NCBI GenBank assembly: GCA_903813345.2
Contig: CAIIXF020000001.1
Location: 14,589,915 to 14,653,914, forward strand
Length of the DNA: 64,000 nt
Direction: 5' to 3'
DNA from: Owenia fusiformis
Taxonomy: Eukaryota; Annelida; Polychaeta; Sabellida; Oweniidae
In this document: positions 32,235 to 47,200 of the stretch, one piece after another
Layout of the letters: the number at the start of each line of letters is the position of its first letter
Position numbering within the stretch: the first letter of the stretch is position 1
Position numbers and translations under genes: made by a program
The notes under the pieces: model-generated
What the model saw: the letters and a program-made list of their open reading frames with translations, nothing else
Databases searched by the model: none
Told to the model about the DNA's origin: nothing

Positions 32235-35200
32235 GTCAGTATTTCACAATTTAATTTTCAAGTTACTTTTCTTTTTCTAGTTTAAGTACATATTTTAAAT
32301 TTTGCACACGCACAAGGCAATTTGTTAATAAAGTGTTGGTAAAATCAAATCAGCAATGTGTTCAATTTTTCTAATAATGAAAAAAAAATTGGGTTCTACT
32401 GTAGAAACCAAAGAAATTGAAAGATGTCTCTTCACTTCATTATGTTTCTTTTCTTTATTGATCAAGAAATTAATTGATATAAAACATGCATGATTGTATT
32501 TACTGCATATAGTTTTTATATCAGATTTTATATCGGGTTATTAAGGCTTAATGTGAATATATTGAAATGCAAATCCCTTATAACTATTTTGTAAACATAT
32601 AATTGTTATAGTTTTCTAATTCTTATCCGTTGTTAAGGTGGATCTTATCCTCTTATTTGAAATCTTAGAATGAGAATGCAATTAATAGCCATGGTAGAAA
32701 TTCAGGGTCCTTCTTCTTGAGAATTAGGTTTGAACAATTTTTTGCCAAGTATAGAATCCGAAAAACATTTAACTTAATCATTCTATTTAGCTGTAAAATA
32801 GGTTTACAGGAAAAGGCTGAAGTGGAAATTTATAGGTTTCATGTAAGAAAAAATCATTATGTACTTATCATTATGAGAGTGGCAGAGAAATTCCTTAAAA
32901 GCCATTAATATAGGCTGCCTGGGTAAAGGGTCTCTTAATTGTTATACAAAGAACAGGGTCTTGATTTATTGCATGTTCAATATTGGAATGAATGACTCTA
33001 CCTTTCAGCTGCGCAGCTAAGGTGAAATTGGATTTGAATTTGATTTCACTGGTGATACTAACAAATTTGTATCCTCTTTATTATGAATATCAATTCAGCA
33101 TTGTTCCAGTTTATTGGTTTTGTTGTCAATTTCCAGCTTTTTGGTATGGTTTTCAAAGATATCAATAGTTCCCTAATTGCTATTGTGATGTAATGCTTTG
33201 ATACCTGACAATCTTTGATTTACTCTTCCTTCCCGAGAAAAAAAGCATTCTATTAAGGTTACGTCTTAAATTGACACATATCTGGTATATTATAAGACTC
33301 CCTTAATTCAATGTCAGATTTAGCTTATAGATGATCTGATCCGTTGCAGTCTTTGGTTGCTACACAACAATACTTATCAGGTGTATCTACCTTATAATAC
33401 ATGTAACAATATGGTTCTCGCTGGGAGTTCAATATGGCAAATAAAGAAAGACAAAAAAACACATGTCAGCATGCAACCTTATTGACTTTCAGACAACTTA
33501 ATTGAAGGGTTTAGGAATTCCATTTACATTTTAAGTCTTATGGATCAATTCCTCTTTTTCTGAGAATAATAAGGTTTGAGTATTCTGCAGTATCATCATG
33601 GTTTTGATACTGGAATCCAAATTCCACCAGTTTCTCCCATATTTTCTTTGTTATCATTATCCATCTTTGATTTGCAAGGTCACGGTTACAATATAAAGTT
33701 GGATCAGCTGAAACCTTTACGATTATTATCATCCCAATTTTTGGTTGATATAAGTACAAGATGATAGCAATTGAACTAAGCCCAAATCAACCTTTACAGC
33801 TGCAAAATGTCAATTATCAGAAAGTTCACCAAATTAGATTAGTCTCTAATCCAAGTGTGGAACTTAGAATATTTTGGAATTTTTTTTCCTTGAGAATTTG
33901 AATAAAATGAACAGCATCATTAAACTAGGATCCAAATAGACAAAATCTCAACCAAACCATGCAACTCAAAATGGCAACATAGATTACAATGACATTAAAG
34001 TGCCTCCGTAAATTATATCTAAGTTTAACGAAAATGTCAGTTTCTACTCCCATCAATTGAAGATTTACGTAATACACATAATCATTCATATGGCTCCATG
34101 TTAACTCTCAAAGACAAAATCAGCGACTGTCTCTCAGAACAGAAACATATTGAGAGTTGATGGGGGCATAACATTGCTTTAATATGATTGGAGCTCTTAG
34201 AAGAGAAGAACCCTTGAGTTATTACAAATCAAATCGGTGTGAAATTCAATTAGAGAAATCGTGATTCCCGATTAGATCGATCTAATTGAGCATTATTTTA
34301 TTTTGGTATTCCTATGAGCATTATCTATTTAACATTGATTTTACATTATTTCATAGAACTGGAGAGAGTCAACATAAATCAGATTTTTGCGCAAAATTGA
34401 TAATGCCACTGCTGCGTGTTTAAGCGAAGGCTATTAAAATCCGTAATTGATTTTTGGAGCTACAGGAAGTTTTAGGATCTTGCCTGTAGTCTCTGGCTGT
34501 ATTTCTTCCAAAGAGCAGACCAGTACCATAATTATGCAGCAGATAATTTGAAAAAACAAGGATTGATTAAGGCGTCAATGAATGACTAGTTTAGGAACTA
34601 ATCCATTTCTTTGGTAACATGAAGGTAATATATATTATTTATTTTCTAGGTGATCGTGCTTGTTATATTTTAAGTATATATACATATATACCAGTTTCAC
34701 TGCTGCATTTTTGTGGGGTTATCTGTTTTGATTTAAGTAAATGTAAAATTGTCTGAGGTATAATTGATTCAAAAATTCAATATGAAAACTATAAAATTTA
34801 TTTTGAATATGAATTCGAATATTAAGCTTCTCAAACTGCAATGTTCTAAAATGTGTGTTTTGTTATTCAAATTATTTGTAGAATAAGTCTCATAGTTATT
34901 TTTTATATACGATAATTTAAGAATTGATGTTCAATTTACTAGAAAGTTATAAAAATTTAATAAAAATATATTATTTTAATTTTAATTGATCTGATCCTGT
35001 CTGAGAGCTAACAATTTTTGTACCCCGCTATATTCTTTTAATAAAAACAAATGAAAATATTAGAAATAGCTAAATTTTGCACACTAATAATTGATGCTGA
35101 TTGTCATGTATACAAGTATTACATAACTCAATGTAAAATGAAAATAAATATCTATTTTGTTAAGTAATTTTTATGAGTGAACTGTATTCTTTAAAAAAAA

Positions 35201-38200
35201 CTTCAAATATTTTCAAATTGTTCATAGATTGCAAAACAGCAATCTGTGAACAATTTGTAATTACATGTATGTCAAAATTGGCAGTGGCGGACATTTGTGA
35301 AAAATTAGGCTAAAAATATTATATCTCTGAAACAACTGATTTAAAAGAGTGATTTTGAACATCAAGATGCCTTTGTATGCCATTATGATTAAAAAATATC
35401 ATCCAAGAGACAATTTCTGCTAATTGTACAGAATTCAAGTTCAAGTGCAAACATGCATGATCTCATGCTCTAAATCAGAGTAGATACAGGTAATGAGGTA
35501 TTTCTTCAGTTTTTAAGAGCTCTGAAAAGTAATTGAAGAAGCGCAGTAGTATTGATATTTTAAGGACACGTCAGCTAAGCATCAATCAGGTGCAGTTATT
35601 TTGCTTTTGTTAGAGCTATCTGAGATAAGATCTCATTATGATGTAATGACCCAGAACTAACTCTGGGGTAATCTGAAACCTAATACTAACCTACACTTGC
35701 TGCTGCACAGAATGTTGAATAACTTATTGTTGCATTGCTTTTTTGAAGTTTTTTTATTAGTTATTTAAACATAATTGTTTTTAGTCATTTAAACACAATT
35801 GTTTTAGTCATTAAAACATAATTGTTTTTAGTCATTTAGCCATAATTGTTTTTAGTCATTAAAACATAATTGTTTTTAGTCATTTAGCCATAATTGTTTT
35901 TAGTCATTTAAACATAATTGTTTTTAGTCATTTAGCCATAATTGTTTTAGTCATTTAAACATAATTGCTTTCAGTCATTTAGCCATAATTGGTTTTATTC
36001 ATTTAAACATAATTTATTTTTAGTCATTTAAACATAATTGTTTTTAGTCATTTAAACATAATTGTTTTAGTCATTAAAACATAATTGTTTTTCGTCATTT
36101 AAACATAATTGTTCTAGTCATTAAAACATAATTGCTTTTAGTCATTTAAACATAATTGCTTTTAGTCATTTAAACATAATTGTTTTTAGTCATTTAAACA
36201 TAATTGTTTTTAGTCATTTAAACATAATTGTTTTTCGTCATTTAAACATAATTGTTTTTAGTCATTTAAACATAATTATTTTATTACATGGATGATTTAA
36301 AAGTTCTCTTATATTTCTTCATTTGAGGTATTCTTTATTAACATTTCTGACTGAGTATTTGGTATTCATAAAGTATAGTATAGACCAATAGAAATGTATT
36401 TCTGACATGTTAAGCTTTTCTTTAAATCTTTTATTAAAGATTCAAACTTTCAGATTATAAATGCCATAAAATGAAAGAATTTGAAAATATCTCTTTACAT
36501 ATTATATCAGTCATTCATATTCAACAATTAAATGCTTATTCAGCATTTTAGTTGACCAAAGCTTGAAACCTTTCTGTAGGGAATGTGTTGTCTACAAGGA
36601 ACATTTTTGGTATTTTGGTGTATTATACATGTAATCCCAATGGTCCATGTGTTGTGGTGTATTATACATGTATTTTAATGGTCCATGTGTTGTTGTTACA
36701 CAAGTATTTCTAATGGTCCATGTGTTGTGGTGTATTATACATGTATATCTATTTCTAATGGTCCATGTGTTGTGGTGCATTATACATGTATTTTAATGGT
36801 CCATGTGTTGTTACACAAGTATATCTAATGGTCCATGTGTTGTGGTGTATTATACATGTATTTTAATGGTCCATGTGTTGTTACACAAGTATTTCTAATG
36901 GTCCATGTGTTGTGGTGTATTATACATGTATTTTAATGGTCCATGTGTTGTTACACAAGTATTTCTAATGGTCCATGTGTTGTGGTGTATTATACATGTA
37001 TTTTAATGGTCCATGTGTTGTTACACAAGTATTTCTAATAGTCCATGTGTTGTGGTGTATTATACATGTATATCTATTTCTAATGGTCCATGTGTTGTGG
37101 TGTATTATACATGTATTTTAATGGTCCATGTGTTGTTACACAAGTATTTCTAATGGTCCATGTGTTGTGGTGTATTATACATGTATTTTAATGGTCCATG
37201 TGTTGTTACACAAGTATTTCTAATGGTCCATGTGTTGTGGTGTATTATACATTAGGGGTCCCACGATACATTATGAAACGATACAATACATATCTCGATA
37301 CTCAGGTCACGCCAGAGCAACGATACGGTACATAATAGTGTAGTTGAACCGGGGGAGGGGGGTGCAAAACTGACGTAGCTGAGGTCGAGTTGAAAGTCTA
37401 TCACCTGCTGTGACATTTGATTAAGATGCAGCATAAAAACTATTGTCAAGTATCAAGCCTACCTGCTGTATAGTAGCCAGCTATGCATATTTTGCAATAT
37501 TTTTTGAAGTCCGGCTGTGCTTTCCCTTTACTGAGGAATGTTACAAAGTACTGCAGTAGATTTTCTATTAGGGGCCGTATTAGGATATCACAACTAACCA
37601 TATTTACACGGCCATAATTCTATCAATTGTTTTCAAAACTTTCAAAAAGTTTCAATTTCTAAACTCTGGTCAACATTAAAACTCCAAACGTAAATATTGT
37701 TCGTTTTTTATTAGAGTTATCAATATTAGTCTAGTAGGCAATTTTTTAATGCGGCGTTCTATCGAATAAAAAGTTCAAAGATTATATTTATTCATACTAA
37801 ATTGTCAAAAAGCATATCGAATAATTATAAAACAAAGTACAATGATATACGAAGACATAGCAGACACGAGTTATTTGTTCGCATTTTGACTGTCAATCCG
37901 CTAAGCATTCTGTTCGCATTTATACACCATTTTGGGCGTGTCATGTCCAGCGAGAAACCAAACAAAAAATATGAGAACAATTTCTCAAAAAAGTCAAATA
38001 TTCAGTAGATTTCGGCAAAATATGATGGATTTCAGGTATGTTAATTATATTTTTGGTGTATCGATATTTGAGTCTTCGTATCGATACGCTCGTATCGTCA
38101 CCAAACGAGCCGATGCATCGATATATCGATGAATCGCGGGACCCCTATTATACATGTATTTTAATGGTCCATGTGTTGTTACACAAGTATTTCTAATGGT

Positions 38201-41200
38201 CCATGTGTTGTGGTGTATTATACATGTATATCTATTTCTAATGGTCCATGTGTTGTGGTGTATTATACATGTATTTTAATGGTCCATGTGGTGTATTATA
38301 CATGTATTTTAATGGTCCATGTGTTGTTACACAAGTATTTCTAATGGTCCATGTGTTGTGGTGTATTATACATGTAATCCCAATGGTCCATGTGTTGTGG
38401 TGCAATATTCACAATTTCTAATGGTAAATTTGTTGTGGTGTTGCAGAAGGAGGTGAGCAGTGGTGAGATGGAGAAAGCTCTAGAGGCTGAAAGACCTGCA
38501 TCCTATAATGATACAGGTGAAGAGGAAGGAGATGAGAACACAGAACGAGGCAACTGGACCAGACAACTTGACTTTGTGCTGTCATGTGTTGGATATGCTG
38601 TCGGCCTTGGCAATCTCTGGAGGTTTCCATATATCTGTATGCTTAACGGAGGAGGTGGGTTGTACATACATGTATATAGTACTGTTGGTTATGCAAATAA
38701 CACAATTCTTTATGTAGATCATTTTGGAATTGTAGAAAAGTTCCAAAACTGTCATGAGATCGATGAGGGAAACCTATGTTAAAAATCTTTAGGTGGCTCT
38801 CAGAAAAGGATACCACAAGCTATTAGATGCCAATTTAATGTATAAATTGTTCATGTAAAATTATTGCTTTATCAAATTCCCTATTATGAGTTCTGCATTT
38901 AAAACTAATGGTATATGTTTCCCTACACTTAAGTTGACTGAAGCTGTATTACTACTGAGAACCTTAGTGTTGTACTGAGCAAGTATGCCAATTAGCCTTG
39001 GGAAATTTGGAAAAGCTGAGCTTGAATGCTGGGATAATTAACCTTAAAAAACAACTTATCCTTAACTGTCAATGTCACTAAAAAACAAAAAGACATTTTT
39101 TATTCATACATGTACAGTACATTCCCTCACTCCTCATGTCACTCTGTCTAATTCATGTGTATTGTTACAGAAGTTATGCATACATGTATTTTTTGTTAAG
39201 ATGCACTTAGTGGCATGGTACTATTGTAGTACATTAAATGATAGCACTGCAAACAAGGTAGCTATCTTTAATCAATCTCTCAGCAGTAAAACATCAATCA
39301 TACCACACCTAACAATTTGTGGTTGCCATTGAACTGAGATTCCAATTTGCCATTGGAAAGAGGAAAGAGGGATGGGGAAACTGATATTTTTACAGATAAA
39401 ACTGGGAACTTATTGAACCTGTTAGCAGTTGACTTTTGCCAAAAGTGCAGTGTAATAAAACATTTTTTAGCATCATAAGAAATAACACCACATGCATGTG
39501 AAATAAATATATACACATGTTATGTAAGGAAACTTACTCAAAATATTGGTCAGTTAACATTTGATGTTTGACGTTACAAAATTAATATATTATCCCAAAG
39601 AATGAGTTTGTATAAGAATTGTAATCTAGAGAATCCATCTAAAATTCATTTTTGCATATGTGTATGCCTGTCTGTCTGTCTATTCATCTATTATCAGTTG
39701 CTAGATTTGGTTGCTCAATTCAAGTGGTCAATTTTGAAAATGTCCTTTATAGTACAGGCCCTGTGTTATATATATTTGTAAGCTTTATTAACTCTACAAT
39801 TGGACTCTTATTATATTGGTAGGATTTATGTTCCATTGTTGTGTCACATTATGGAAGGTGTAATCTTTTTAGAGGACAATATAGTTTCCTGTCCAAAGCG
39901 TATGTAACCAATACATTATAAATTACAAATCATGTTCATAAATGATAGATTTTGAGTGTGTATGTACATGTAATACTAAACTGAATTGTATGTTCTCCTC
40001 ATGTAAGCTAAAATTTCTTCCAACAACCTTATTAAGATCCATGGCCTAATACGTCATACTTTCCCCCAATTGTTAGTATGAACAAGTATTTAATGTGGCA
40101 ATCTTGGCTCCCATTGTAGAGATGTTTTTTATTAATAGCATGATTGGCATTCCTACAGTCAGTGTAATATCACGCTTCATTGAGATTCCACCGTGAATAG
40201 ATAAAAAACTTTTGTGAATTCAGGCTTGAAAATCAATTTAGTCCTCTCTCTTTAAATTGAACTTTTCAGTATATTAATGAAAGATAATGACGTGTATATG
40301 GGACCATCTTGGGATCAAAAGTTACATGCACATATAAAACACAATTTCCTTTCCTGGGCACTAAAAATCCCTGACATCATCTGCATTTATTCATTGCTAT
40401 GGCCTTAAATGATGCTGGGGCTTAGTTCTTTATAATTGAAATCCGGGAGAAGGCTTCTTTCATTGAGACACATATTGATGTTCCTGAAGATAATTGGGTT
40501 GTTTGCTTGTATTGTATTGTGTCAGAACATGGGGTGTTTCCAGTGTACTTTTGACATAGTTAATTCCCCTCTAATTTTGACGTACATTTATTTCTGTAAA
40601 TTGATCTTTTTACCTCTGAATTGTATAGCATGCAATTGCTTTGTTTTAAAATTCTAATATGCATCTGCAAAGGAAACAAAAAGACATACAGTTCTCATGC
40701 TACATACAATTATCCGACAAAAATGTAAAAGATGGATAAAATCAAGAGTAGAATTTGTTTACTGCGTGTGTGACTTTTTACATAATGTTGAATTAAGCTT
40801 CCATTTATCGATGTATTTGAAAAACAAACATTGGAAGCTCCATTTCCCAAGATAAGTTGAGAACGAAATAATCAAAAAAGTGCATAATATTCCAGTTTAT
40901 TTAATTAAAGCTGAGCATTATGATGACATTCAAACGTCAATTTGCTCAATTTCTATTTGAGGTCCACCTTTGTTTAGATCATCATCCAATTAGCAATTTT
41001 ATAGAGTTTTTGCAGTGTTTCTTAATGAATCCTTTTCAAAACAAGTCAAACACCAAATCTTAGCTGTATTTGGATTTTACAATCTCTCTCATCAAACATA
41101 TTACAAGGTGAGTTTGGTGCATCCCTGTGAGACTCAATGATATAATGTTTTTAAATTTGTCATTGATTGAAAGATAATGTTCTATAGGTCAAATCGTGTT

Positions 41201-44200
41201 AATCCAAAAGCATTGATGCAGAAAATTGATTCCATAAATGATAAATGATAGGCAGGTATAAAGCATCCAAAACAATCATATAATATCACATCCAAGTTTG
41301 TATTTTTGTTTGGTAATATTGAACAGATGATAAAGTGGCAATGAAGAATAGAGAACATGAATGTTGAAAGCAATTTATTCTAAAAGCATGCCAATTTCAC
41401 TATCTGCAAAGTGAATCAAGAAATTAGATCAAATAAGGAGGTTTCAAGATTTTAAGATGCCGAAATGTCAAAATTCATTGTTGCCAGATAATCATTAAAA
41501 TCAAAGGCTATTTTTTGAAATGAGCATGATTGGGCAGTTCAAGTAGCTGATAATGTTATAGCTTCGTGTGTTTATGTTTTAATATGTAATGTGAAATAAA
41601 TTCCATAAATTATAAAGAATTGGGCATTACAAAAAATTATATGTTAAAAGCTTTTCTCTTATGTATTGGTCTTTGTTTTACCTTTAGTACTGAGTACCTT
41701 AGTCTTTCACCTGCTTACATGGCAGTTGTATCATCATCAATAATCAAGATATACATGTACTGGTATAATTATATATTATGTATAATTATGAAGTATCATG
41801 TACAGGCCTATGACAGGGTGGGCCAAAAATATCTACCGTGCCAAATATCTAAGTAAGGGGTTTGTACTTAATGCATCAACACTATTTAGATTTGATATGA
41901 AAACTATACATTTATTCTGGAGAGTGGTATTGGTACATAACTGAAATTTCTAGATTGAATTAAAAATTGTTGACAAAAAGTATAGGGTATCCTTTTATTA
42001 GTGCTATAAGTTCATTTGTGTTAGAAAGACATTGTGACTAAATGAGGTGAAAAGAAAAAGACCTATATTGTGTCTAAGTTCAGAGCGACTGAGCTTAACT
42101 TGTCCCATTATCTTTAATTGAACTGTTCTTCCAATAACATCCTTGTAATTTATTGCAGCTAATCATTTTAAAACACTGTAGTGTTACTAGTGTTACAGCT
42201 TCATTATAAGCCCCAAACCCAAAATACATCTTATATGCTGGTTTCCTTACACGATTCTATTAGCAAACATAATCTAACAGGCTTAGATCTTTGGAAGATG
42301 CTACAAATTGAAATCATATCCCATAGGCCTTAGAATGATCCCATGACCCAGTTAACCAATGAAATTGTCAAAGTGACATGAGGCATGATGGGATAGGATC
42401 ACCTCATCTGGGAGATGTATGGATGATCACGAGCAACTTTTCATTGAATCTAGAGCTCATTTGTCTTGTGTTTCCTCTCTTACTACCAATTTCCCCATAG
42501 CAAGCCCAGGCTTTCCCTAGTGGTATTGATTCTCCTGTGTTCCCATCTGACGCAATTGTCAACATAAAACATTGACTTATTGTTTAACTTGAAGTATCTC
42601 ATGTAAACCATGTTGTAGAAAACCTCTAATCTGAAGTGAAATTCCGACATTTGAAACATCCGCATATCCTGCTTATTGGATACAGGATATAGTGTTAAAG
42701 TTGCTTCAATTAGTTTAAAATTGTGTTTATAAAGCTGGTGTGTATTATATTTTAAAATGCGTTTTGGAAATTTGGCTTTGAACTGATAGGTAATCTTTCT
42801 ATCTCAAGCTGTGAGTTAAACCTAGATTTACTTGCTATTTACTCAGCTGCCTTAAAGTGGATGTGACATTTTTTATTTTGATAAAACAATAAAATTGCTT
42901 TTTAATATTTTACTTATGTTATCAGCTAAGTTAATGCTTATTGTTTTATTGGTTCCCATAGAAATGTTTAATACCTTCCTTTGATACAAAATTCTGAATA
43001 AATATGTTATAATGAATTTTCAATTTTTATTGCATATATGCCATCTCCCACATAACAGTATAATAGAAGTCTTTGGAATCAGTGGCCTTGTTTCTAAATA
43101 TATATGTACACTCTATAGTAATCAATCAGGCATGAAACGCATATCAGTAATCTTCTCAGCACTGAAAGCAGATGGTTGCTGCTGCTGCAACCACTTGATT
43201 TTTGAATAACCAGATTACACTGAACGCTTCTTGTATATATGTGACTTGTATGTGAATATTACTTGTATGTGTGTGACTTGTATGTGAACACTGACTTGAG
43301 TATGTGTGACTTGTATGTGGAGACTGCTTGTATATATGTGACTTATATGCTAACACAACATGTGTGACTTGTATGTTGTAGGTGCCTTCCTGATCCCTTA
43401 CTTCACATTCCTGATCATCTGTGGCATTCCTCTGTTCTTCATGGAGCTCACCTTGGGTCAGTTCTCCAGTCTCAGTCCCATCTCTGTCTGGAAGATGTGC
43501 CCATTGTTCAAAGGTAAGAGTAAAGTATTGTTGCATTTTTTATTATTCATCATTAACTTTATTATTCCAGGTCTGAACATTACATCTCAAACGAGCATGT
43601 TTGGAATACATCAAGACAGTAAAAAACTTATTACTTGCATACAAGTTTGATGTTGATGTGCCTATAAATATTTGGGAAGGGGGTAAAAGTTAATTTTATT
43701 TAATCATTATAGTTGATACTTAAAATAAAAATGTTTTTAATTTGAAAAAATCAATAAAAAATCTGTTACATTTGCAAGAAAGAAGTCAATCCAAAATAAA
43801 ATGTATTACACTTTGGGATGAACTTGAAGTTGACCTTGTCTTTTAAGCTGTAAAAAAATTGTAAAATTACAGCATGCAATCAGGGGTTTCATAAGCAGCA
43901 TGCAACAGGCGATTTTCACTGGTTGTTTTCACAAAATCGCCTGTTGTTTTTAGCTTAGGGACTTTTCAACTTTTCCATGTTAAATTTATGATTTTCATTA
44001 ATTTTGTCTGTTGTTTTTATTTATTTAGCCTGTTGTGAGAAATTCTAGTGAAACCCCTGGCAATGTTCATTCTCTTCACATATATTGAGTAATAAGATTT
44101 TTCAAAATAACTCAATGGTCTTGATACTAACAATATTCTATGGTAAAGTATCCAATTGCAATATTATGTTTCCCAGCTTGATTACATAGCATGCAACAAC

Positions 44201-47200
44201 AGATATCATGTACTACCCTCTGTGTACTAAACTGTATACCCAAAGGCATTGGCGGGGACCCTAAACTTCAAAATCTTGACTGAAACAATAATGGCTGTTG
44301 ACAGTTTGAATTAGAAACATCAGTAGGAAATGTGTTTATGTTACACAGTTAATGTAAAACTTGTCAGATTTGTTTCTTTCCAGATATAGATCTCACTTGA
44401 CAGTTGTTGAGAGACGTTTACTTCTTATGGTGAAATACTATCCAAATGTCTTAAGTGAACATGTTACTTTGTGTGATGCATATGATTTTTGACCACTGGT
44501 ATATTTCACTTTAATTATTTTAGCCAAGACAGTGTTGCAAATGAAATAAAATATTTTGTATTTTTATCTTGTACTTTGAGGTTCAAAATTAGAAATTCGG
44601 AAGGGAGTAAAATATTTGAATAAATCAAATCAAAGTTTAATTTTTTGTCAAAGGTTTAGCTATAGAGATCATATAATAACAAGCTTTATACACTGAAGTT
44701 TCCTTTAAGGTAGTTATACACACTCAAAAATAATCAAGTATAAAGTTTATATAATTTTTGGGGAATTTTAGAATGTCCATTATATAATTTTGTTTCATAG
44801 GAGGAGATTAAGAGGATTTATAATTCCCATTAATGAATATTCAAATTGACTCTAGATTTGAGATTTGACCTTCAATGACCTCCTCAACTAGGTCGTGACA
44901 TTTTGTCATGTTCATACCTTGTTTTTGCATACTTTAGTTTAAACACTTTTATATGAAAATTGAAGATCATATGTACGTCACTGATATTTCCTCTTCTTCT
45001 TATTGAATTTCAAAAAAGATCCTCAAAAGTGTGTTTTATTACAACAATATGCCCTAAAGCTGAATGCTTGTCAAATCATTGCTCATATACTATGGCATGG
45101 AGCCATCTTTTGCCAGTGAATAACTACCTTAACCTTATTGAACAATGCATATATTTTGTAACATTTTGTAACATTATATTTTGTAATAGGTTGTTTATAG
45201 AAATTGTCATGCTGTTTAGTTAATAAAAGCTGGCCAAAAAATACATATTGCATGAACATGCATATAATGGCACATTATGGTACATATCTTTATCCAAATT
45301 GAATAATCAACTGTTTTCCCATACTATTTAACTCAACATGCCTTTGTAAATTGAGAATGATCCAAATAGGTTACCATCAACAAAATGAACATGTCAGACA
45401 AAATTAGGTTAAAATATTTAGATTTTTGTTGTCCCTAAAATTGCTTTTCATTTTCCTGAAGTGTAAATGTCAAAAAGGAACAGAGTGTTAACCTTGTCAG
45501 CTGGGGTACTGTTACAAATCATGGAAAAGCAATTCCCTTATTAACTGAGGGTTAATTGCTTCCTTGATATCCCATCTTTTAAAAGCTTAATGATGTGTAA
45601 TGCGCATCATTTATACACTAAAGGTTTGTCTAACTGATTTATATAATAAAAGGCTTTAGGTTTACTCTCCTATAATATCACGTAAAATATGACATTGATA
45701 AACAGTACAACTGTACAGTATTTTATGAAGCCACCTACCCTTCCTTCTGAGACCTGTATTTGTGGTTTTGTAGCTTTAACCATAAGATATTTTCAGTTTC
45801 TAAATGAAAGATAGTATCAAAAGGGTCCAAGTAGGATAAAAACATATTTGATCCTGCTCATAAAATAACAATAAGACAATATTTATATTTGAGTTAGTTA
45901 TTTTCAAAAGGTGGAGTGAAGTAATAGTACCTAGTTTGGTCAATAGAGGGAACATTAATCTGTCCCCGGGAGGATTTTCCCCGGGAATGTAACTATACGC
46001 TTTGTACCTTCCAATCCCATCGTGCATGTCCTACTTTGAATATTTATAATTTCTGATTGGTGAATGTATACCTGGGAATACACCTAATTATTTTTTGCCT
46101 TTGTACAAATCTATATGAAAGAAAATGTAATCAAGCTGAGTAGTTTGTGCGGCTAGTTAGCTTATAACAATCGAAACAAATATAGACGCCAATACTTGAG
46201 TTATGGATGAGTGGTCGGTTTGAAAACACACATTTTGTAAACATTTGTTATGTGAATATATAGGGATAAGGATTGACAAACCATAAAACTGTAAAATTTA
46301 AAACGCTTGCTTGCTCTGCGTGGATAGTGAACTTTATAAATGAATTCACTGGACAGTCCAGCCGGTGAAATATTGTTCCCTGTCATGCAAATGATGGATT
46401 TAACACGAGTTTGAGCTAGTTCATTCTGCCACTGTACGCCCGTCGGATATAACAATTTTACCAATACAGTCAAAAATCTCCTCCATTTTTATTTGAATTG
46501 AAAGATCACATTCAAATCGGATTATTTCCACTTCTATTTGTATTCAATTATCCTATTTCTATTCCATGCTAAATGGGAAATAAAGAGATGTAATAATGAT
46601 AACTGAATATGATCATGGGCAGCTGGATGCCCATTATATAATGTTGAGTTAACCCAAGGATGAAGAGTTAATCAATTTGAAAATATAATATTTTACATAT
46701 TGTACATTTTGAATGCATGTTGATATTAAACCATTTTTTTATTTTTTTATTTATCATGTTTTATTTAATACAATAATATATCTAAAAAGAAAATTTCCAA
46801 AAGGCGACTTTGTTTAACATTATAAGTCGCAGGGTTAATTATAAAGTTTTATTTCAAAAAGATATTAAACCATGGTTTCCGTGATGACCTTTCAATCGCG
46901 ATTCGCGATCACCGTACTGTGTCAACTTGAAGTGTGTATTTTCCCCAGATACGAAGGCAAATGCAGGGTGTCCTTGCGGCAAACGTTCGTTCCAGTTTCT
47001 GCGATCTGCTGCCGATGTCACCTGTCGTATGACAAACGACAAATGTGACTTAGGTTTAACATAGGATATTTTACAACTTAATGTGATTGTTTATAAATAG
47101 ATTATCCTACACTTAGTGTACTAAATGTATAATAACATTAAAAAATAAATTTGATATTTATTGGCAAAATGAATATCCGGAGGATATCGTAACGATATAC

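Noticed and set aside
35757-38440. CRISPR-like regular repeats
   Set aside because: Units are contiguous minisatellites without unique spacers, in an animal genome.
38418-38630. 70-codon minus-strand frame
   Set aside because: Antisense shadow of SLC6 exon 2.
43156-43536. 126-codon minus-strand frame
   Set aside because: Antisense of SLC6 exon 3 joined to a tandem repeat.
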